Below, piece after piece: positions 1-8,061 of a DNA stretch of 64,000 nt (the stretch's first letter is position 1; each line of letters starts with the position of its first letter). This DNA is from JAJPKK01 sp963787675. Its GTDB lineage: Bacteria; Pseudomonadota; Alphaproteobacteria; Rhizobiales; Xanthobacteraceae. The stretch spans positions 186,001-250,000 of the forward strand of contig CAWBDV010000006.1 in NCBI GenBank assembly GCA_963787675.1, read 5' to 3'. The position numbers and the translations under genes are program-made. The notes under the pieces are model-generated. The model was given only the letters and a program-made list of their open reading frames with translations. It ran no database searches and was not told where the DNA came from.

Positions 1-353
1 GCTCCTGCGGCGGCATTAATCGCGGCCTGGACGTCCTGTGCGGCGGCATCGATGTTGCGTGACAGATCGAACTGGACGGCGATCGTGGTGGCGCCAACAC
101 CACTCGATGAGGTCAGCTGGGTGACGCCGGCTATCTGGGCGAACTGCCGTTCGAGCGGTGCCGCAACGGAGGACGCCATGACCTCCGGGCTGGCGCCGGG
201 AAATTGTGCCGTCACCTGTATGGTCGGATAGTCGATCTGCGGCAGCGGCGCGACGCGAAGCTGCGTATAAGCAACACCGCCAACGATGGTGAGTCCGACC
301 ATCAGCAAGGCGGTTGCGATCGGCCGAACAATGAAGGGTGCCGATATGTTCAC
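1..353 (-). CDS. RND multidrug efflux permease, N-terminal part (runs off the left edge)
   Basis: This is the first 117 residues of an inner-membrane RND pump of the MdtB/AcrB type, which exports drugs by proton antiport. The start is a GTG at 353 and the N-terminus reads VNISAPFIVRPIATALLMVG, the usual cytoplasmic start and first membrane helix of this family. Periplasmic porter-domain sequence follows (APLPQIDYPTIQV, then ASPEVMASSVAAPLE). The GTG overlaps the stop codon of the upstream adaptor gene by 4 bases, so the two are translationally coupled. The rest lies outside the window, so integrity and the exact subfamily cannot be judged. Family assignment is secure; the substrate is unknown. 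Confidence 0.88.
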   Translation of the reverse strand, partial: MNISAPFIVRPIATALLMVGLTIVGGVAYTQLRVAPLPQIDYPTIQVTAQFPGASPEVMASSVAAPLERQFAQIAGVTQLTSSSGVGATTIAVQFDLSRNIDAAAQDVQAAINAAAG

Positions 354-1576
354 CGCTTGCCAGCCACTGTTCCAGCCGCCGATTGCTCGCGTGAAGCCGA
401 GGCCAGAGCCGCCTCGGCATTATCAGGTGGCGCCGATGCCGCTGCGGGCACATTGGCAGAAACGACATGGATGCCTGGCCGCACCCTGTATTGGCCGTCC
501 ACGACCACCCGATCTCCGGCCGCAAGTCCGGCGTCGAGGAGCGTCTGGCCGTCATGGCTGGTGCGCACACGGACCGGCCGCACTTCGACGGATCGATCCT
601 GCTTGACCAGAAACGCGAAGTCGCCGTTTGGGCCCACCTGCACCACCGAATCAGGCACTACCGGGCCGTGGCCAACATCGAGTTGCAGCCAAGCATTCAC
701 AAATTCGCCGGGCCAGAGCCTATTGTCCTCGTTCGGAAAAATTGCCTTGAGGCGGATCGAACCGGTGCCCTGATCGATCTGATTGTCGATCAGTGCGAGA
801 TGGCCTTCCGCGAGCCTGATCTTGTTGTCCTGATCAAAAGCAACGACGGTGAGTTCGCCACGCCGCATCGCCTCAGCGATTGGCAGCAGTTGCTGTTGCG
901 GCAACGTGAAAATGACCGCAATCGGCTGCAGTTGCGTTACGACCACAAGCCCCGTTGAATCGCTCGCACGCACGATGTTGCCCTGGTCGATCAGCCGCAG
1001 TCCGAGCCGGCCTGCAAGAGGCGAGGTGATGGTGGTATAGCCGAGTTGGACTTTGGCGCTGTCGATGACAGCCTCGTCGTGCATGATCGCGGCTTGATAT
1101 TGCGTGACCAGAGCCTTTTGAGTGTCCACGCTCTGCCGCGTCGCAAAATCCTTGGCCACCAACATGGTGTAACGATCGAGATCGAGTTTGGCATTGGCGA
1201 GAACGGCTTCATTCCGCTTCTTGTCGGCTTCCGCCTGCTGCAGCTGCGCTGCATAAGGGCGCGGATCTATCTGCGCCAGGAGGTCGCCCGCCCGAACGTC
1301 CTGGCCTTCGCGAAATGCGATCTTCTGCACCTCGCCATCGACCCGGACCCGCACCGTCACGGTGTTGAAGGCTTGCACCGTGCCGAGACCGATGAGATAG
1401 ATCGGAAAATCCCTGACTTCCACTATGCCGGTCGTCACCGGAACCGCCCGAGCCGAGGGAGAAGCGCCGGAAGTCGTGCCGCTCCCCGCGGGCTTGGTGA
1501 TTTCACGCGCTCCAAGGGCCCCGGCAGCGACGAAGACGATCGCGCAAGAACCAAACAGCCATCTTCTGGCTCTCAT
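350..1576 (-). CDS. RND efflux periplasmic adaptor (membrane fusion protein, MdtA-like)
   Basis: A 408-residue adaptor that links an inner-membrane RND pump to an outer-membrane channel. The N-terminus is a signal/anchor (RRWLFGSCAIVFVAAGALG). Around residues 70-115 comes a lipoyl-type half motif (VRVRVDGEVQKIAFREGQ, then GDLLAQIDPRPY), followed by a helical hairpin (AQLQQAEADKKRNEAVLANA) and the second lipoyl half ending GRLGLRLIDQGNIV. The C-terminus is Ala/Ser-rich and low complexity. The length is normal for MdtA-like proteins. It is the first gene of a leftward operon and overlaps the permease start by 4 bases. No local repressor gene is visible in the window. Confidence 0.9.
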   Translation of the reverse strand: MRARRWLFGSCAIVFVAAGALGAREITKPAGSGTTSGASPSARAVPVTTGIVEVRDFPIYLIGLGTVQAFNTVTVRVRVDGEVQKIAFREGQDVRAGDLLAQIDPRPYAAQLQQAEADKKRNEAVLANAKLDLDRYTMLVAKDFATRQSVDTQKALVTQYQAAIMHDEAVIDSAKVQLGYTTITSPLAGRLGLRLIDQGNIVRASDSTGLVVVTQLQPIAVIFTLPQQQLLPIAEAMRRGELTVVAFDQDNKIRLAEGHLALIDNQIDQGTGSIRLKAIFPNEDNRLWPGEFVNAWLQLDVGHGPVVPDSVVQVGPNGDFAFLVKQDRSVEVRPVRVRTSHDGQTLLDAGLAAGDRVVVDGQYRVRPGIHVVSANVPAAASAPPDNAEAALASASREQSAAGTVAGKR

Positions 1577-1871
1577 GCGAAGCTCCGAAACAAATAAAAA
1601 GTGCGTTATGCCGAGCCCAATATGCGCTTGCCCTCTAAATCGGTTACAGGATCACCGGTGGATTGGAGCAATTCGGAGCGTCGGACAGACGCTTCGCTAT
1701 AAGCCGAAATACCGCTGAACTAGCATAAGAACCGGTCGACATAGTTCTCGGCGTTATTGGCGCGTTATTTTTCCGTTAAATATTGCGGTTAGGCTGTAAA
1801 AAATATAAAACTCGCGTGGGCGACGAGGTGCTGCGTGCGAATAGTACATGCGCACAGAGGTCTGAAAAGGC

Positions 1872-2331
1872 GTGCCACTCCTTAAATTCAGGCTTTCGCT
1901 GCTTGCCGCCCACTTCGAACTAAGCGGGCCCGACGGACCCGTCGATCTGCCAAATAAAAAGCTTGCCGGCCTGCTGGTATACCTGGCCTGTGCTGCAGCC
2001 GCGCGAGAAGCTCGCAAATCTACTTTGGGGCTCGCATTTCGAGGCCCAGGCGAGGCGAAACCTCCGCCAAGCGCTTTTCCGGCTGCGCCGGATGCTGGGC
2101 GAAGATATCTTCGCAGCGACAGCGAGGAGATATCGTTCGCGCCTGGCGCGGTCGATTGCGATGCAGCCCGCCTCGAGGCGCTAATCCGGGAAGGCAGCCG
2201 ATCTTCGCTCGCCACCGCAGTCGACCTACAAGGATCACCTCCTAGCCGATGTGGCCCTTAGGGAAGAGGCTTGGTCCGATTGGGTGGCCGGCGAGCGGCG
2301 GCGGCTGGAGGGATTGGCGCTTGCGGGGTGA
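1872..2331 (+). pseudogene. SARP/BTAD-family transcriptional regulator, frameshifted remnant
   Basis: Reading across frames gives the N-terminal DNA-binding part of a SARP-type (OmpR-like winged helix plus BTAD) regulator. From a GTG at 1872 one frame reads FELSGPDGPVDLPNKKLAGL. The frame then changes near 2000 to PREKLANLLWGSHFEAQARR and RQALFRLRRMLGEDIF. It returns near 2115 to EEISFAPGAVDCDAARLEAL and changes again near 2225 to YKDHLLADVALREEAWSDW, ending at a TGA at 2329-2331. At least three indels separate the frames, and the rest of a full-length protein (usually several hundred residues with TPRs) is absent. The family assignment rests on recognised motifs. The last 97 bases overlap the convergent DMT gene. 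Confidence 0.72.
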
Positions 2332-3281
2332 TGTTCGCGCGCGCGGCCCTCGACGAAAGCGATACCCGACAGCACCAGCGCGGCGCCGGCGACCTGCGCT
2401 AGCGTCGGCACTTCACCGAGCACGCCGAACGCCAGCCCCGCGCCGAAGATCGGCATCAAATTCACGAACTGGCCGGCTCGGTTAGGACCGAGCCGCGACA
2501 CGCCATAAGTCCAGAACAGGAAGGCGATCGCTGAGGCGAACAGCGCGATGTAGGCGATGCTCATCAGCACCGGAAAGGAGCCTAGCGCCGCGATCGGGGT
2601 CGATGCACCGAGGATCAGCACGGGCACCATCATCGCCAGCGCCGAGGCGATGCTGGCTGCGAGCGCCACCGGCGACGGCAGATCAGCGGGCCGGCGGCGC
2701 AACAGGAGCGAATAGGCGGCCCAGATGACGACAGCCAGCAGCATCCACAAATCGCCGGCGTTAAAGCCTTGCGAAAGGATCCCGGTGAGGTTGCCGCGCC
2801 TGATCAAGACGCCGGCGCCGACGATTGAGATCAGCGCTCCGCCGATTTGACGGTTCGTCGGGTGCTCCATTCCGAAGGCGGCCGACCCGAGAAGCGTCAC
2901 GATCGGGGCGAGCGACAACACGAGAAGAGCGTTGGTCGCCGTCGTGGTTTGCAGCGCCAAGTAGACCAGCGTGTGGAACGATGCGATCCCGGTTGCGCCG
3001 AGCGCGAGAACGAGCCGCCACTCCCGCCACAGCACCGGCAGGCTGGCGGCCGTGCTGCGCCAAATGAACGGCGCGATGAGCGCGAGCGCGATCAGCCAGC
3101 GCAAGAAATTCAGCGTAACGGGATCGACATGGCCGCGAAGCGCGCGGCCGGCAACGAAATTGCCCGACCAGAACAGCGCCGCCAAAGCGAGAGCCGGCGC
3201 GGGCGAGCGGAGAAGCGCGGTGGCTCTTGCCCGCTTCGGTGATATCAGGCTTGCCGCGATCGCCATCATTGCCGTCCACAT
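2235..3281 (-). CDS. DMT-superfamily (EamA) transporter
   Basis: A 348-residue integral membrane protein of the drug/metabolite transporter superfamily. Two EamA repeats are visible: the first begins near residue 27 (ALAALFWSGNFVAGRALRG) and the second near residue 165 (AGDLWMLLAVVIWAAYSLLL). There are about ten hydrophobic segments and the late motif FLFWTYGVSRLGPNRAGQF. Members export amino acids or other small metabolites; the substrate here is unknown. After residue 312 the reading frame continues into a hydrophilic Ser/Arg-rich tail that is antisense to the decayed SARP gene, so this tail is probably acquired read-through rather than a conserved part. An internal Met about 5 residues in could also be the start. 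Confidence 0.88.
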   Translation of the reverse strand: MWTAMMAIAASLISPKRARATALLRSPAPALALAALFWSGNFVAGRALRGHVDPVTLNFLRWLIALALIAPFIWRSTAASLPVLWREWRLVLALGATGIASFHTLVYLALQTTTATNALLVLSLAPIVTLLGSAAFGMEHPTNRQIGGALISIVGAGVLIRRGNLTGILSQGFNAGDLWMLLAVVIWAAYSLLLRRRPADLPSPVALAASIASALAMMVPVLILGASTPIAALGSFPVLMSIAYIALFASAIAFLFWTYGVSRLGPNRAGQFVNLMPIFGAGLAFGVLGEVPTLAQVAGAALVLSGIAFVEGRAREHHPASANPSSRRRSPATQSDQASSLRATSARR

Positions 3282-3392
3282 CGCCTTGAGCGTGCGGAAG
3301 TGTGGCGCATTGGAAGCGAGCGGTCATGAGGCTAGCGTCCCGCGCGGCGACGGGAAAATGCTTTAAATGACCAAAGGCATAGGGCGGCGGTC

Positions 3393-4457
3393 CTACGAAG
3401 AGCCACCGATGCCAGCATCCCTGGCGAGCGTGATCGCCTGGGCACGCGTTCGGACACCAAGCTTAGCAAAAATGCTCGATACCTGATTGCGAACGGTCTT
3501 CTCGCTTTTGGCCAAAGCGTCGGCGATCCCGCGATTGTCCAAACCCCGCGCGATCAAGGCCAGAACCTCATGCTCGCTCGTCGTCAGACCCGATTGGCAC
3601 AACGAGCTGCTCGCATTGCCCACGAAAGTGCGGAACTCTTGAAGAAACTGCGACCATGCGGGCTCATCAGCAAGCAAAACATGATTACGGCTTTCCAACG
3701 GAACGAAGCGCGCCGACGGGATGAGCGTCGCCAGATGCCGGCCTTCTTCGAATGGAACGCGCGCGTCGCTGCGCGCGTGCAGAATCAGCGTCGGAACGCG
3801 GATGCGTTCTGCCTCCGCGGTGACATCGATCTGGTATAGCATCTCAACAATGGCAGCGGCGTTCTCCGGTGAGGTCGTCGTGCGCTCCAAATCATTGAAC
3901 CACTGATGCTGTTCGCGCGTCCCGTCCGGGATGAATTGGGACGTGAAAACTTGACGGAACGCGGGATTGTCGCGCCCCCAACCGAGGCGGATCAGCTTTA
4001 CCAAGGTTTCGGCTTCCTCACGCTGCTGCTCCGTGATGTCGCGGCGCAACGCGCCCTTGGCATAAGCGCCGAAAAGCACCAGATGAGACACCTTTTCGGG
4101 GTGACGCGCGGCATATGCGATGGCGAGGGCGCCGCCCTGCGACATACCGAAAAGCCGAAATTGTTTGAGGCCTTGCGCCTCGACCACGGCATCGAGATCA
4201 TCGAGCCATGCCTCGAAAGAGGTGGACGCCGACAAGTCGGACAAGCCGCAGCCCCGCTGGTCATAGCGAATGAAGGTGTGGTCTCGCGACAATTCCTCGA
4301 GCCAGTGCGTCCACACCGGGCTGCGCGCATCGTGTTCGGCATGGCTGAGCCAGTGCGCCGTCCGTAGGAGCGGCGGCCCGCGGCCGAGCGCGGCCATCGC
4401 AATCCGCGCACCATCGCGCGATTTGCAAAACCTAATATGCTGCCCGAGTCTCGGCAT
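3393..4457 (-). CDS. Alpha/beta-hydrolase fused to a C-terminal LuxR-type DNA-binding domain
   Basis: A 354-residue fusion. Residues 1 to about 275 form an alpha/beta-hydrolase fold: RYDQRGCGLSD (oxyanion-side loop), nucleophile elbow G-M-S-Q-G with Ser106, and late acid and His motifs (LHARSDARVPFEEGRHLA, then ESRNHVLLADEP). The last 65 residues are a GerE/LuxR helix-turn-helix (LTTSEHEVLALIARGLDNRG, then KSEKTVRNQVSSIFAKLGVR). Such fusions are known and are thought to be ligand-responsive regulators or regulated hydrolases; the ligand is unknown. I chose the ATG at 4457 because homologues normally begin shortly before the strand reading RFCKSRDGARIA; an upstream in-frame start at 4535 would add 26 unlike residues. 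It stands alone on its strand. Confidence 0.85.
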   Translation of the reverse strand: MPRLGQHIRFCKSRDGARIAMAALGRGPPLLRTAHWLSHAEHDARSPVWTHWLEELSRDHTFIRYDQRGCGLSDLSASTSFEAWLDDLDAVVEAQGLKQFRLFGMSQGGALAIAYAARHPEKVSHLVLFGAYAKGALRRDITEQQREEAETLVKLIRLGWGRDNPAFRQVFTSQFIPDGTREQHQWFNDLERTTTSPENAAAIVEMLYQIDVTAEAERIRVPTLILHARSDARVPFEEGRHLATLIPSARFVPLESRNHVLLADEPAWSQFLQEFRTFVGNASSSLCQSGLTTSEHEVLALIARGLDNRGIADALAKSEKTVRNQVSSIFAKLGVRTRAQAITLARDAGIGGSS

Positions 4458-4763
4458 GACGTCCTGACGCCGACGGTGTCTCTCACAAGAGGTGTTCTGC
4501 CCCCAACATAGCGCACTGCGCCGAACGTCAGTCACGAATCTGGCCCGGCGCGACCGCCTGACTTTGGTCTACATCATCGCGTTGACGGCGGTCGAACTTC
4601 CGCAACGGGTCAATCGCGTGGTCGTGGCGGAGAGAGCGATGGTCTACTTTTCGTCCGGTAGCTGACGCGATGACGGACTGTGGCAAGGAGGGGATGAGCC
4701 ATCGGCGACACACGCGAACATTTGCTCCTACCTTTCTGCACGAACCAATCAGTTGGAAATTGT

Positions 4764-4777
4764 TTGATCGAGATCAT
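4764..4777 (+). promoter_or_regulatory. FNR/FixK-like box upstream of the O-acetyltransferase gene
   Basis: The sequence TTGATCGAGATCAT matches the FNR/FixK consensus TTGAT-N4-ATCAA at all but the last base, and its core TGATC-GA-GATCA is a perfect palindrome. It lies 78 bases before the ATG at 4855. This is the only signal I see in the otherwise geneless stretch 4458-4854. Regulation by a CRP/FNR-family oxygen-responsive factor is an inference. Confidence 0.45.
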
Positions 4778-4854
4778 GGTGCAAAGTCTTGATTTCGCCT
4801 GAGGGCGACGGTCGAATTGCTGAGATCGCGAATCAGACTCCAGAGGAAGGCTGC

Positions 4855-5430
4855 ATGGATGCCGAGAGACCATTCCTCGCCAAGCGGGTGCAAATCCCCA
4901 GTCCCGAATGGGACACGACATCCGGCGCCATCAGGCGGGCGATGAGGTTGACGGCAGAGTTGAACAAGCTTTCCTTCGACGATGCTGCGAAAGTGAGAGA
5001 AATATTCAGCGAATTGACCGGTCGAAAGGTGGACGACACGTTCATTCTCATACCGTCTTTCTATACAGCTTACGGCTTGGATATTCGGGTTGGACACAAG
5101 GTGTTCATCAACCAGTGCTGCACGCTTTATGATATGGGCGGCGTTGACATCGCCGATCACGTCATGATCGGGCCAAACGTGAACATCATCACCACGAGTC
5201 ATCCGCTGGAACGGTCCCATCGACGGGCTTACATCGAGGCAAGGCCAATCTTCATTGAAAAGAACGTTTGGATTGCAACCGGTGCCACCATAATTGGCGG
5301 CGTTAGAGTGGGCGAAAATTCAGTGGTCGCAGCCGGAGCGGTTGTCACCAAAGACGTTCCGCCGAACAGCTTGGTGGCGGGTGTTCCCGCTAAAGTTATT
5401 CGTTCGCTCGAGGAAAACCCCGGCGCCTAA
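4855..5430 (+). CDS. Sugar O-acetyltransferase (maltose/galactoside acetyltransferase family)
   Basis: A 191-residue left-handed beta-helix acetyltransferase that moves acetyl from acetyl-CoA to a sugar hydroxyl. The N-terminal helical region is typical (TAELNKLSFDDAAKVREIF), followed by hexapeptide repeats (VFINQCCTLYDMGGVDIADH, VWIATGATIIGGVRVG, SVVAAGAVVTKDVPPNSLVA). The catalytic His lies in the TTSHPLE motif, the position used by LacA/Maa. The ATG at 4855 is chosen because GAGGAAGG lies 4 bases upstream; an in-frame TTG at 4789 has no such site. It may be under FNR/FixK-like control (box at 4764). It is a single-gene unit. The acceptor sugar is not predictable; a Nod-factor or polysaccharide role is possible but unsupported. 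Confidence 0.87.
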   Translation: MDAERPFLAKRVQIPSPEWDTTSGAIRRAMRLTAELNKLSFDDAAKVREIFSELTGRKVDDTFILIPSFYTAYGLDIRVGHKVFINQCCTLYDMGGVDIADHVMIGPNVNIITTSHPLERSHRRAYIEARPIFIEKNVWIATGATIIGGVRVGENSVVAAGAVVTKDVPPNSLVAGVPAKVIRSLEENPGA

Positions 5431-5504
5431 TTTTTAATTTTCGACACCTGAACGAACGCGGCATTGAGTGCGGCGGACGAAAGATCACGCATACGTCCGG
5501 ATGT

Positions 5505-5903
5505 TCATGACATTCGACGGTCCAGCGAATAGGCGCCGGCACCGCAGGCGACGAACGCGAGCGAGCCGCCGACGATCGCCATGTTCTTCATGAAGTGCAC
5601 GAGCTGGGCAGGATCGCCAAAGTGCGTGTGCGCGATGAGAGCCGCGACCAGCGTATAGATCGCAAGGCCGAGCGCGACGAGCCGCGTCTGGAAGCCAACG
5701 AGTATCAACAACCCGCCGCCGAGCTCGATGACAACCGCCAGAATGGCAAAGAGCGTCGCTAACGGAAGGCCCTGCCCTGCCATGTAACTCACGGTGCCGG
5801 AGAAGCCGACGAGCTTGAAGTAACCGTACAGGATGAAGAGGGAGGAATAGAACAGACGGCCGATAAGCGCCGCGAGATCGGCATGCTTTTCGAGGTTGAT
5901 CAT
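5505..5903 (-). CDS. DoxX-family membrane protein
   Basis: A 132-residue protein with four hydrophobic helices typical of DoxX/DoxD-like proteins: LIGRLFYSSLFILYGYFKLV at residues 13-32, then LATLFAILAVVIELGGGLLI, ARLVALGLAIYTLVAALIAH-like helix 3, and a last helix near MAIVGGSLAFVACGAGAYSL. The HFGDP motif between helices 3 and 4 is also typical. DoxX proteins are poorly characterised membrane proteins linked to thiol or quinone redox processes. No partner gene is adjacent. Confidence 0.85.
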   Translation of the reverse strand: MINLEKHADLAALIGRLFYSSLFILYGYFKLVGFSGTVSYMAGQGLPLATLFAILAVVIELGGGLLILVGFQTRLVALGLAIYTLVAALIAHTHFGDPAQLVHFMKNMAIVGGSLAFVACGAGAYSLDRRMS

Positions 5904-5997
5904 GATGAACCCCTCGCTCTACCTCAGCCCGGCCCAACGTTACCTTACTCGTGTGCGAATGCTTTGTTCCAGCTTGCTTCGCGTTGCACGGACCGGG

Positions 5998-6231
5998 CTA
6001 TTTTCCGATGAGCTTCCGCAACGCATCGTTGATGCGGTCCTGCCAGCCGGGACCCCCCTCCTGAAAATGTTCGATCACCTCACGGTCGAGCCGGAGCGTT
6101 ACCTGCTCGCGCACGTTCGGCAAGGTGGCCGGCTTCGGCGGCGGCTCCGGTGCCTTGGTCGTCACCTTCTTGAACGCGGCTTCCGCTGCCGCGCGCGGAT
6201 CGATGTGCCGTCGCGTTCGCTCGCCATTCAT
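5998..6231 (-). CDS. BrnA-like antitoxin, orphan
   Basis: A 77-residue protein whose C-terminal half matches the BrnA antitoxin domain: REQVTLRLDREVIEHFQEGG followed by GWQDRINDALRKLIG, a ribbon-helix-helix-like DNA-binding fold. The N-terminal part is basic and Pro/Lys-rich (KAPEPPPKPATLP). In type II brnTA systems a BrnT ribonuclease gene normally lies just upstream on the same strand. Here the upstream neighbour is purH (start side 6318) and downstream is DoxX, so no toxin is present. It may be a solitary regulator or the remnant of a lost pair. Confidence 0.75.
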   Translation of the reverse strand: MNGERTRRHIDPRAAAEAAFKKVTTKAPEPPPKPATLPNVREQVTLRLDREVIEHFQEGGPGWQDRINDALRKLIGK

Positions 6232-6317
6232 TTCGTCGTCTCCTGTGTTCCGTTGATCGGGAATTCCTCAATCTGCACTTGAAAGATCACTCACCGATGT
6301 CGCCGAATCGCACGCAC

Positions 6318-7910
6318 TCAGTGCCGGAAATGCCGCGTGCCGGTGAATACCATGGCAACGCCGTGGTCGTCCGCTGCCTTGATAACCTCGTCATCGCGAA
6401 CCGAGCCGCCGGGCTGGATCACCGCGGTCGCGCCGGCTTCGATCGCGACGAGCAGGCCATCGGCGAACGGAAAGAACGCGTCCGACGCGACCACCGAACC
6501 TTTGGTCAGCGGCGCCGACAGGCCCGCCGCCTTGGCCGCATCCTCGGCCTTGCGCGCCGCGATGCGTGCCGCATCGACCCGGCTCATCTGGCCTGCGCCG
6601 ATCCCAACCGTGGCGCCGTCCTTGGCATAGACGATGGTGTTCGACTTGACGTGCTTCGCCACGCGAAACGCAACGCGCAGGTCGGCAAGCTCCGCCGCGG
6701 TCGGCGCCCGCTTGGTTACGGTCTTAATCTGCATCTCGTCGACGACGGCATTGTCGCGCGATTGCACCAATAGCCCGCCCGCGACCGATTTCACCGTGAG
6801 ACCCGCAGCGCGCGGATCGGGCAGCGCGCCCGCGAGTAGCAGCCGCAAGTTCTTCTTGGCCGCGACGATCGCGATCGCCTCATCGCTCGCTGCCGGCGCA
6901 ATGATCGCCTCGGTGAAGATCTCGGTAATCGCGCGAGCGGCGTCAGCATCGAGCGGCCGGTTCACCGCGACGATGCCGCCGAAGGCCGACACCGCATCGC
7001 AGGCGAGCGCCTTCCGATAAGCTTCGAGCAGGCTTGCGCCCTCGGCGACGCCGCACGGATTGGCATGCTTGATGATGGCGCAGGCCGCGGTGCGGGCCGG
7101 GTCGAACTCGGCGACGCACTCATACGCCGCATCGGTGTCGTTGATGTTGTTGTAGGAGAGCTGCTTGCCCTGCAGCTGGCGCGCTGTCGCGACACCGGCA
7201 CGAACATCGGGCGTGCGATAGAAGGCGGCGGTCTGATGCGGGTTCTCGCCATAGCGCAGCGCCTCGGCGAGGCGGCCGCCGAAAGCGCGGAAATCGGGCG
7301 CATCCTCCTTGATGGTGGCAGCGAACCAGTTCGCGATCGCCGCATCGTAGGCCGCGGTCCGCGCATAGGCCTTGGCAGCGAGCCGACGGCGCAACGCCAG
7401 CGTGGTCGCGCCCTGGTGTTCGACGAGTTCCGCAAGCAGCGCGGCGTAGTCGGCAGGCTCAACCACGACGGCGACGTCGTCGTGGTTCTTGGCGGCGCCG
7501 CGAATCAATGCCGGGCCGCCGATATCGATGTTTTCGATGCAGTCCTCGAAGCGTGCGCCTTTCGCCGCGGTTGCTTCGAACGGATAGAGATTGACCACCA
7601 GGAGGTCGATCGGCACGATGCCGTGCTCCTGCATCGCATGGACGTGCGTGGCGTTGCCGCGGATTGCCAAGAGGGCGCCATGCACTTTCGGATGCAGCGT
7701 CTTGACCCTTCCGTCCATCATCTCGGGAAAGCCGGTGAGCTCGGACACGTCGCGCACCTTGAGGCCGGCATCGGCGAGCGCGCGCGCGGTACCGCCGGTC
7801 GACACGAGTTCGATACCGAGCCCGACCAGCAGGCGCGCGAAATCGATCAGCCCGGTCTTGTCGGATACCGAGAGCAGAGCGCGCGATATGCGGCGCAGAT
7901 GTTCAGCCAT
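6318..7910 (-). CDS. purH: Bifunctional AICAR transformylase / IMP cyclohydrolase
   Basis: The 530-residue PurH catalyses the last two steps of IMP synthesis: formylation of AICAR with 10-formyl-THF and ring closure. The N-terminal MGS-like domain starts at RALLSVSDKTGLIDFARLL, has the STGGTARAL motif and VKTLHPKVHGALLA. The C-terminal transformylase domain carries LRYGENPHQTAAFYR, LSYNNINDTDAAYEC, KHANPCGVA with the catalytic Lys-His pair, and ends GVAMVFTGTRHFRH, the conserved terminus. The start at 7910 (MAEHLRRISRALLS) fits family length; upstream in-frame residues do not. This is core genome and a good taxonomic marker within the window. Confidence 0.97.
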   Translation of the reverse strand: MAEHLRRISRALLSVSDKTGLIDFARLLVGLGIELVSTGGTARALADAGLKVRDVSELTGFPEMMDGRVKTLHPKVHGALLAIRGNATHVHAMQEHGIVPIDLLVVNLYPFEATAAKGARFEDCIENIDIGGPALIRGAAKNHDDVAVVVEPADYAALLAELVEHQGATTLALRRRLAAKAYARTAAYDAAIANWFAATIKEDAPDFRAFGGRLAEALRYGENPHQTAAFYRTPDVRAGVATARQLQGKQLSYNNINDTDAAYECVAEFDPARTAACAIIKHANPCGVAEGASLLEAYRKALACDAVSAFGGIVAVNRPLDADAARAITEIFTEAIIAPAASDEAIAIVAAKKNLRLLLAGALPDPRAAGLTVKSVAGGLLVQSRDNAVVDEMQIKTVTKRAPTAAELADLRVAFRVAKHVKSNTIVYAKDGATVGIGAGQMSRVDAARIAARKAEDAAKAAGLSAPLTKGSVVASDAFFPFADGLLVAIEAGATAVIQPGGSVRDDEVIKAADDHGVAMVFTGTRHFRH

Positions 7911-8061
7911 GTCGTCGAGAACCACCAGAGTCATGGCCGGACATGTTCCAGCCATCTACTCACGCGCGTGAAAGCGTAAAGACGAGGAAGCGCGCGAAAA
8001 GCGCAGCTCTAATTCCGTAACAGAACCGGAGACGCCTTGCCAGTGCGACGTTAGGTCTTGT

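Noticed and set aside
7065..7979. 304-codon plus-strand frame opposite purH
   Set aside because: Shadow of PurH, whose catalytic motifs are all on the minus strand.
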